Assembly (NCBI GenBank): GCA_019359355.1
Contig: JAHHHM010000007.1
Span: 124,001-188,000 of the forward strand
Source: Microcoleus vaginatus WJT46-NPBG5
GTDB lineage: Bacteria > Cyanobacteriota > Cyanobacteriia > Cyanobacteriales > Oscillatoriaceae
Reading direction: 5' to 3'
DNA length: 64,000 bases
Positions 58,481 to 64,000 of the stretch are shown in pieces. The translations under genes were made by a program, and so were the position numbers. The notes under the pieces are model-generated. The model did no database searches. It had not been told where the DNA came from and saw only the letters and a list, made by a program, of their open reading frames with translations. Within the stretch, counting starts at the first letter, position 1. Every line of letters begins with the position of its first letter.

Positions 58481-58508
58481 CCCATGATGCCCCATGCTCA
58501 ATCCCTAA

Positions 58509-61500
58509 TTAAACAGAAAGGCTGATTTTAGAGCCGGTTGGCGTTTTAATCACCTCAATTCGAGCCTGGAACGCCTCTTTGAATTGCGGCATATGAGTAA
58601 CAGTGAGGATGCAAGCAAACTCAGGGGCGATGGCATTGATTGCAGAAATCAAGCGATCGCATCCTTCTGCATCTTGGGTTCCGAAGCCTTCATCCACGAT
58701 TAGCATTTGCAAGGCCGTGCCAGAACGGTGTGCCAGCAAACGGGCGAGGGCGAGACGAATGGCAAAGTTAATGCGGAAGGCTTCCCCGCCAGAGTAGGTT
58801 TCGTAAGGGCGTGTGCCACGGGCATCGGCAATCAAAATATCTAAGGTGTCGATGAGTTTACCGGCACTCTTAGAGGATGCTTTTTTGCTTTTACCGGCTC
58901 GTTGTGTCACAAACTGGATGTGCAACTGATTGGCACTCAACCTCGATAAAATTTGATTGGTTTCTGCTTCCAACTGGGGCAGCACATTCTCAATCATCAG
59001 CGCTTGAATGCCATTTTTGCCAAAGGCGGCGGCGAGTTCCTGATAGACGCGCTGTTGCCTGAGTCCGGTTTGCAACTGTTGCTGCTGTTCGCTCAATTGC
59101 CTCTGGAGGTTTTCAAGATGCTGCTGTTGTTGTTGCAAACGTCCCAAACTCGCCAGCCGGCTATCTAGCTGAGTGCGTCGCGCTGATATCTGCTGTTCTA
59201 AAGATAGAATCTTGCTACCGGCATCGGGAGTTTCCAATAGCTGCCGGTTAATGCTTTCAATTTGATTGGCAATCCCTTGCCGGTCTTGATTTCGCACTTG
59301 CAGCCGGCTGGTTAATTCCTCTGCCCTAACAGACAGTTGCGGGTACTGTTCACGGGCAGATAGCAATTCTTGGTAACGCGCCAGCCAAGTTTGCGCCTTG
59401 CCTCTGGCTTCACTCACCGCTTTATGCACTTGCCGATCGTAACCGAGTTCAGCCAACTGCTGCTCAAGGGCGGCAATTTGTTGGGAGAATTCAGAAGTTG
59501 TTTGCTGCTGTTCGAGATCCTGGGTGAGTTGGGCAATTTGCGCTTGCAATTCTGGCTTGCGGGCGTCAATTTGCGCTTGCCGGCGCGTTGCCGTTTTAAT
59601 TTCCGCCTGCTTAATTTCCGCCCAGCGCCAGCGATCTACCTGTCCGCGAGTTAGGGCGTGATCTTTCTCGTCATAGTTAAGCTGTTGCAATTGCTGGTCA
59701 AGTTGTTGCAGTTCTGCATAAACCTCAGCCGCATAGGTGCCGGTGGATAGCGATCGCTCCAGCTTTTCTTTTTCCTCTGCTAATTGTTGCAGCCGGTGCC
59801 GGTGGGAAGTTGTGGCATCTAATTGTGCCTGCAAACTGCCCCGCCGTTCTCGCAGCGTGTCATAACCGGCCAGATCGTGGCTTAGCTGCTGATATTCCGT
59901 CCGCAGCACTTGAATTTCCCGTTCGGAAGTAGCTAGTTGCTCGCGCACCACCCACAGTTGATTGAGAATTTCTTGCTGTTCCGCTTGATGTTTTTCCATC
60001 ACCAAGTCCCAGTGATGTTCATCTAGCGGGCGATCGCACAAGGGACAGGGCGGAAATTGTGAATTCATCAGTGAAATCGCAGAATTTCCCCGACTTTCCT
60101 GCTCAACCGCTCCCTTTTGCAACATCAGCATTTTTTGCTCCATTTCTGAGAGCTTCATCTCATAATCTCGCTGATGCGCTTGCAGGCGTTCCATGAAACT
60201 GCGCCGTTCCAGTCCTTTTTCCCGCACGCGCTGCTGGTAAACGCGCTTTTTCTCCAAATCTTCCAACTGAACGCCCACTTCCATAATCGCTTGTTGCAGT
60301 TGTGGCTGGTGTTGTTGCTGTGTTTGCAGTTGGTAAGCTTGGTTATAAACTTCTTCCAGACGGGCATTCATCCGTGCGTGGGCGCGTTCTAGTTCGGTTT
60401 GCAGACTGTTGCGACGCTGGATCAGGGGGGCAACTTGGGTTTGCAATTGATCTAAACCGGCCAGTCGATCCCGCGCTTGTTGCAATTGAGCCATGCCGGC
60501 TTCTATTTCTGGGGCTTGTTTCAGGGTTTGCTGAATTTCTTCTTCCTGTTGCAACAAGGCGTCTAACTGGGCTTTTGCTGAGGAAATTTGGCCGCCCAGG
60601 TAAGACAAATGTTGCGTAAGCTGTTGTTGCACTTGCTGCCGGCGTTCTTGAATATCTTGGTGGGTTTGCCACTTGGAAACTTGAATTTCTTCTTGGGCTT
60701 GCAGTTGCAAAAATTGGGCGTAGCCGGCATCAATTTGTTGTTGCTGTTGTAAAAGTGCTTCTAATTCTTGTTGTCGCCGGCGCGTGGTGGCAAGTTCTTG
60801 TTGCAAGCGATCGCATTCGCTGCTGAGTTGATCATATTGCTGCCGGTGCCATACTTGCTGTTGTTGCCACGTTTGCCGCTGGTGCTGTTGAGCTTGCAGT
60901 TGTTGCAATTGTTGCCGATCACTATCTTGTTCGTGATGCAACTGAGCGATGATTTCTTCAAGTTGAGTGAGTTCTTGAGCAATTGCCGGCTTGACTTGCA
61001 GTTGCGCCTGAATTGATTGCAAACTCTGCTCTAATACTTCTATCTGACCTTTAAATTGGCGCGAACGATCTTTTGCCTGCTCTGCCAATTCGTCATAATG
61101 GTTGAGTTTGAGCAACTCTGCTAAAATTTCTTTGCGTTCGGTGGGACGCTTGAGCATGAATTCATCAGCTCGACCTTGGCGCAGATACGCAGAGTTAATA
61201 AATGTCTCGTAGTCGAGTTTCAAATGTTGGATAATTTTCTCTTGCGTTGCCCGAACGCCGCGCTCGGTTAACGCCCGAAAACCGTCTCCGGTGGCGATTT
61301 GAAATTCTAATCCTGATGCGTGTCCTCGCTGCCGGCTGCGTATGATGCGATAGATTTGATCGTTATTCTGGAAGGTAAAATCGACACGGGCTTCTTTGGC
61401 TCCCATGTGGATGATATCGTCTTCCGAGGCGGCGCGGCTTTGACCCCAAATTGACCAGGCGATCGCTTCGAGGAGGGATGATTTACCGGCACCATTCGGG

Positions 61501-61592
61501 CCACAAATGCAAGCGGTGTGAAGGCCGGCAAACTCTAGGGTTGCGTCAGAGTAACTTAGAAAGTTTTTTAGGATCAGTTGATGCGGAATCAT
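58509..61592 (-). CDS. sbcC: SbcC-type SMC-like nuclease ATPase subunit
   Basis: The 1027-residue ATPase is the large subunit of the SbcCD (Mre11-Rad50-like) nuclease that opens hairpin and protein-blocked DNA ends. The N-terminal half ATPase has LILKNFLSYSDATLEF and Walker A CGPNGAGKSS. Long Gln-rich coiled coils (about 180-480 and 560-860) flank the zinc hook CPLC in FPPCPLCDRPLDEHHW (about residues 515-530). The C-terminal half has the signature YSGGEAFRINFAIRLALARL and Walker B LIVDEGFGTQD. Complete length is usual. sbcD is not adjacent. The DNA of the coils is rich in CAG/CAA-type repeats. Near-identical heptamer repeats stand on both sides of this gene. Confidence 0.92.
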   Translation of the reverse strand: MIPHQLILKNFLSYSDATLEFAGLHTACICGPNGAGKSSLLEAIAWSIWGQSRAASEDDIIHMGAKEARVDFTFQNNDQIYRIIRSRQRGHASGLEFQIATGDGFRALTERGVRATQEKIIQHLKLDYETFINSAYLRQGRADEFMLKRPTERKEILAELLKLNHYDELAEQAKDRSRQFKGQIEVLEQSLQSIQAQLQVKPAIAQELTQLEEIIAQLHHEQDSDRQQLQQLQAQQHQRQTWQQQQVWHRQQYDQLSSECDRLQQELATTRRRQQELEALLQQQQQIDAGYAQFLQLQAQEEIQVSKWQTHQDIQERRQQVQQQLTQHLSYLGGQISSAKAQLDALLQQEEEIQQTLKQAPEIEAGMAQLQQARDRLAGLDQLQTQVAPLIQRRNSLQTELERAHARMNARLEEVYNQAYQLQTQQQHQPQLQQAIMEVGVQLEDLEKKRVYQQRVREKGLERRSFMERLQAHQRDYEMKLSEMEQKMLMLQKGAVEQESRGNSAISLMNSQFPPCPLCDRPLDEHHWDLVMEKHQAEQQEILNQLWVVREQLATSEREIQVLRTEYQQLSHDLAGYDTLRERRGSLQAQLDATTSHRHRLQQLAEEKEKLERSLSTGTYAAEVYAELQQLDQQLQQLNYDEKDHALTRGQVDRWRWAEIKQAEIKTATRRQAQIDARKPELQAQIAQLTQDLEQQQTTSEFSQQIAALEQQLAELGYDRQVHKAVSEARGKAQTWLARYQELLSAREQYPQLSVRAEELTSRLQVRNQDRQGIANQIESINRQLLETPDAGSKILSLEQQISARRTQLDSRLASLGRLQQQQQHLENLQRQLSEQQQQLQTGLRQQRVYQELAAAFGKNGIQALMIENVLPQLEAETNQILSRLSANQLHIQFVTQRAGKSKKASSKSAGKLIDTLDILIADARGTRPYETYSGGEAFRINFAIRLALARLLAHRSGTALQMLIVDEGFGTQDAEGCDRLISAINAIAPEFACILTVTHMPQFKEAFQARIEVIKTPTGSKISLSV

Positions 61593-61913
61593 AATAAAGT
61601 CAAGGTTATAAATTTAAAACGAGCAGCAATCTTTTGTCTTTTTCGTTTTCAGTTTTTCCTAACCGGCTGTTGTTGCTTTCCATGTTGTCTGACTTTTGAG
61701 CATTCCAAATAACTATTGTGTGTCAGTCAGACTAAGGATTACAGCTATTTAGTCATTAATTTTACAATTGTTTACATTTTTACCGACAACCCATAAGATT
61801 CTATCAAATCTTCCGAATGCCCAATCCCCCATGCCCCTACCTTTAGGTTGGCGCAGCCTTGCCCCATCCCCCATGCCCCTAACAACTCTACCGAATTAAA
61901 GGAAAATGATCGT
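61593..61913. other. Intergenic region upstream of sbcC with heptamer repeat
   Basis: Besides the repeat at 61815-61880, it shows AT-rich sequence likely to hold the divergent promoters. The frame of the next gene is open back to 61848 through the repeat, which is not taken as coding. Confidence 0.45.
61815..61880. repeat. Heptamer/28-nt repeat, second locus
   Basis: CCAATCCCCCATGCCCCTAC followed by CTTTAGGTTGGCGCAGCCTT (61821-61860) differs from 58411-58450 by a single base. CCATCCC/CCATGCC heptamers follow up to about 61880. Confidence 0.8.
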
Positions 61914-62768
61914 ATGAAAGGATTTGGCTATAGCCGTGAAAAGAATTTAATTGCTAAGGCAATCAAGACTCACAATATGGCGGTGGTTGATAAGCAACTT
62001 ACTGAATTTGAGAAGATTATGCCGGCAAAACAGATGGCGTCTCTTTTGTTTGAAGTAATAGAAGCGCTGCCGGCTGACGATAAAATTTGGGCTTATGCAA
62101 ATTTATTGCCAAAGGACGCTTTGCAAGAAATGTATCAAGAAGCGATAACGCTTCTCTATAAAATTTTAATCGAAAACGGATTTGAAGCCGGCAGAGATTT
62201 CAGCACAAGTGAGCAGGGATTAAAAATGAGCCGGCAAGCGAGTGAGACGCTATTAAAACAATTGCCGGCAGACTTTCAAGCGAATTTTGAGGAAATGCTG
62301 AGATCAGGTGTGATTGTCATTCAAGACGAATCGCCCATTGATGTCTTAGAGGCGCAGTTAGGAGTGCCCTTTGTGGAGAATTTGCTGCAACGAATTGAGC
62401 GCCGGCTTCCCGATTTAACCGATAGTGAGGCTTGTACTTATTTATATAACATTTTTGAGGGAGTCGAAGCGCGTACCGGCATCTCGGTGGTGGATTTAGT
62501 GTCTTCGCGTTTGCAAGGAAATAAACGCTTGGGCAAACTGTTTCAAATGATGGAAAAGGAAGAAACTGAGGAAAATCTTGATTGGATGTTTGATTTGGTG
62601 TATGCGGCGGGAGGTGAAGCACACTTGCAACCTGATCCAGAAGATGCCGGTCATTGGATTCTCAGCCGGCAAGCCATAAAATTATTAGATAAAGTTTATC
62701 TTGGTGAAAGGCCGGTTGCCTCTTTAATTGAAGCAGCAGAGTTGATTGAAAAGTTAGAGGAAGGGTAG
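61914..62768 (+). CDS. Conserved helical protein of unknown function (284 aa)
   Basis: I choose the ATG at 61914, with AAAGGA about 9 nt upstream; an upstream ATG at 61848 lies inside a heptamer repeat. The product is a soluble, mostly helical, acidic protein: KNLIAKAIKTHNMAVVDKQL, MASLLFEVIEALPADDKIWA, LLQRIERRLPDLTDSEACTY, GKLFQMMEKEETEENLDWMF. It has no Cys-rich, catalytic or membrane motif. I do not recognise the family. It reads away from sbcC, from a shared region of about 320 bp. Confidence 0.65.
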   Translation: MKGFGYSREKNLIAKAIKTHNMAVVDKQLTEFEKIMPAKQMASLLFEVIEALPADDKIWAYANLLPKDALQEMYQEAITLLYKILIENGFEAGRDFSTSEQGLKMSRQASETLLKQLPADFQANFEEMLRSGVIVIQDESPIDVLEAQLGVPFVENLLQRIERRLPDLTDSEACTYLYNIFEGVEARTGISVVDLVSSRLQGNKRLGKLFQMMEKEETEENLDWMFDLVYAAGGEAHLQPDPEDAGHWILSRQAIKLLDKVYLGERPVASLIEAAELIEKLEEG

Positions 62769-62796
62769 CCACGCGTTAAATTTACTTCTTAGTAAA

Positions 62797-63026
62797 TTAG
62801 TAATCATCTTCACTGTCAGAGGACCATAAATCATGCAGCGAATTTCCAGGCATATAGTCTGGACGTGCGGCTTTTGGTGCTACTGCTAACTTTGGCTATT
62901 TTTCAGTTTTGAGTCTAGCCTTTTCTTCTATATCTTCGCGCATCATCCGCGCGATAGATTCGATAAGTTCTAAACGTTCTTCTGCACTCATCTGCTTGAG
63001 TGTTCCAATATTTCTGTTTTTGTCAT
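62797..63026 (-). pseudogene. Antitoxin-like gene with a frameshift and a nonsense mutation
   Basis: An ATG at 63026 with GAGG 9 nt upstream opens MTKTEILE, then the frame is lost by one missing base (about 63003) and resumes as LKQMSAEERLELIESIARMM-REDIEEKARLKTEK. A TAG (62896-62898) follows, after which the same frame continues PKLAVAPKAARPDYMPGNSL-HDLWSSDSEDDY to TAA at 62797. With one base restored and TAG read as a sense codon (for example CAG) the gene would encode about 76 residues. The helix SAEERLELIESIARMMREDI and the acidic tail resemble small type II antitoxins. No intact toxin gene is visible next to it. A 31-residue peptide from ATG 62991 could still be made. Confidence 0.6.
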
Positions 63027-63404
63027 GGGTTAGCCTCGGTGGTTAGGCGCTCACGCTACAGGATTATTTTAAAACAATTAAACCTATCAAGGCTGGTTTA
63101 TTCTGTGTGCGCCTAATCTCCGTAACTTTTATGTGTCCAATTTTTACTTGCGCTTGCGCGATCTCCATCGGTTGTAAAGGCTGATAATGCAAGAACGCAT
63201 CACCCAAATTATCCGTCTCACAGTTTTACTCTTTTTGAGCTTTCGGTAGCCGGCTTTTGCTAACTCTTCTACTACCAAGACAAATATAATGTCGCATATA
63301 TGTGGGAGTGTAATTGCGGTCATAAATCGATGCTGAATCACTACTCTTTAATGATTACAACTGGCCTGTATGAGTGAGGTACGCGCTATGTCTGAGTTCA
63401 TGTA
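63027..63404. other. Gene-poor stretch before the NACHT gene
   Basis: A minus-strand frame (63144-63341, from GTG, 65 codons) ends in a Lys/Arg-rich tail but has no ribosome site. A plus frame of 30 codons (63370-63462) overlaps the repeats at 63405-63429. Neither is supported well enough to call. Confidence 0.45.
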
Positions 63405-63429
63405 CAACTTGCATGACTTGCATGAGTTG
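63405..63429. promoter_or_regulatory. Repeat element upstream of the NACHT gene
   Basis: The 9-mer CTTGCATGA occurs twice in tandem (63408-63425), framed by the inverted pair CAACT and AGTTG (63405-63409, 63425-63429). It lies 56 nt before the ATG at 63485, a position suited to an operator for the HTH protein encoded there. That is inference. Confidence 0.4.
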
Positions 63430-63484
63430 GAAAATACAGACCTGTTGAAGCGAGTAAAATAGATGAAAGTTTTGTAGTTAACCT

Positions 63485-64000
63485 ATGGCAAGTCGTTCAC
63501 TCAAGGCATCTTCAGAAGGCAAGCGGTTGGCAAAGCAAGCTCTAATCAGCAAGGGATGGAATCAAACGAATTTACTCGGTAAGATTTGTTCAAGTCGTTC
63601 TACGGTTTCCAAATTTTTCACTGGCAAACGAGTTGACGACCAGATTTTCGTCGCTCTATGCGAAAAATTAGGTCTGAAGTGGGAGGAGATTGCCGATCTA
63701 CCCAAAGAACAAGAACCGGCACCACCTGAGCCAGAGCCAACCCCCAAAATTGATATTGACGCGCTTGTGAAAGAGGTGCGAGGAAAGGTAAAACCCATTA
63801 TTCAAAAACGGTGCGGCAAAATGCGCGTGCTGGATATGACTAAGCCCATTGGGTTGAATGATATCTACACCAACGTCAATATTCTGGAGAAAATCATAGG
63901 ACGCCGGCGCAAAGCGATTGTGGAACTACTGCAAGAGTGTAACTCAGCAGATTTTGAGCGCTTTGGACTTGGTGAAATCGCTGAAGAACGAGTGCCAGGG
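63485..64000 (+). CDS. HTH-NACHT family NTPase, N-terminal part (runs off the right edge)
   Basis: The frame is open from ATG 63485 to the edge (172 codons). Residues about 5-75 are a lambda-repressor-like helix-turn-helix: GKRLAKQALISKGWNQTNLL, then ICSSRSTVSKFFTGKRVDDQ, and ALCEKLGLKWEEIADL. A Pro/Glu linker (about 80-95) leads to a helical domain with VKPIIQKRCGKMRVLDMTKP, GLNDIYTNVNILEKI and FERFGLGEIAEERVPG. In the cyanobacterial NACHT proteins I know, this last segment directly precedes the P-loop, which should lie just past 64000. Known: bacterial NACHT proteins include anti-phage defence NTPases. The C-terminal sensor is not visible. Confidence 0.8.
   Translation, partial: MASRSLKASSEGKRLAKQALISKGWNQTNLLGKICSSRSTVSKFFTGKRVDDQIFVALCEKLGLKWEEIADLPKEQEPAPPEPEPTPKIDIDALVKEVRGKVKPIIQKRCGKMRVLDMTKPIGLNDIYTNVNILEKIIGRRRKAIVELLQECNSADFERFGLGEIAEERVPG

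Noticed and set aside
63144-63341. Minus-strand open frame of 65 codons with a basic tail
   Set aside because: GTG start without ribosome site, odd composition; it could be a decayed gene, but I cannot support it.
63370-63462. 30-codon plus-strand frame upstream of the NACHT gene
   Set aside because: Too short, no ribosome site, and it reads through the CTTGCATGA repeats.
1-64000. CRISPR array or phage module
   Set aside because: The repeats found are heptamer arrays, short direct repeats and coding minisatellites; none has regular 30-40 nt spacers, and no cas, integrase or structural phage genes are seen.

Overview
The window looks like chromosomal DNA of a filamentous, non-heterocystous cyanobacterium of the Microcoleus/Oscillatoria type. 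This is inferred from an NblB-like phycobilisome-degradation protein, a cyanobacterial phosphoenolpyruvate carboxylase, a HstK-type Ser/Thr-His double kinase, an SLH-domain envelope protein, HIP1 sites (GCGATCGC), CAAT/CCCAATG-type heptamer repeats and a striking density of GCCGGC/GCCGGT words. No rRNA, tRNA or CRISPR array was found.

Left part (1-8901, mostly minus strand): a conflict-type NTPase module. A two-cistron operon encodes an AAA-type ATPase (7543-8901) and, overlapping it by ATGA, a 1588-residue STAND NTPase with TPR-like helices and 14 WD40 repeats (2780-7546). A second copy of the STAND gene starts at 837 and leaves the window. Just upstream of it only the last ~13 codons of its ATPase partner survive, with the same ATGA overlap. 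A small secreted protein lies between the copies.

9425-18178: a GbsR/MarR-type regulator behind a palindromic operator, a MacA-like adaptor, a MacB-type permease and its ATPase subunit (tripartite efflux; an antisense SH3-like gene sits between permease and ATPase), then a 1129-residue hybrid sensor kinase that ends in a class III nucleotidyl cyclase. 18281-28606 is mostly housekeeping: NblB, a CBS-pair protein, a thioredoxin-like [2Fe-2S] ferredoxin, an alpha/beta hydrolase, a membrane protein, PRPP synthetase, a GatB/YqeY protein, a lipoprotein, a Ser/Thr kinase with a Pro-Thr stalk, and dethiobiotin synthetase.

28607-46911: a long structured leader, then a 1869-residue modular secreted protein (RTX repeats, GTPGGG minisatellite, cadherin-like repeats, seven FG-GAP repeats, terminal RTX). 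It is followed by PEP carboxylase, a cloverleaf-like inverted-repeat element, the 1856-residue Ser/Thr-AAA-GAF-His kinase with a coupled small membrane protein, and an SLH protein.

46912-64000: gene remnants, two unknown small proteins, a double CheB methylesterase whose second domain has lost its catalytic Ser and His, a glutathionyl-hydroquinone reductase, a ParA/coiled-coil pair resembling type-2 McdAB (carboxysome positioning), a site-2 protease with CBS domains, an IS630 remnant beside a broken gene, a Cache-HAMP histidine kinase, SbcC, an unknown helical protein, a mutated antitoxin-like gene, and the N-terminus of an HTH-NACHT protein at the right edge. The window is thus framed by STAND-class NTPases, and it is rich in signalling proteins and repeat-driven gene wear.
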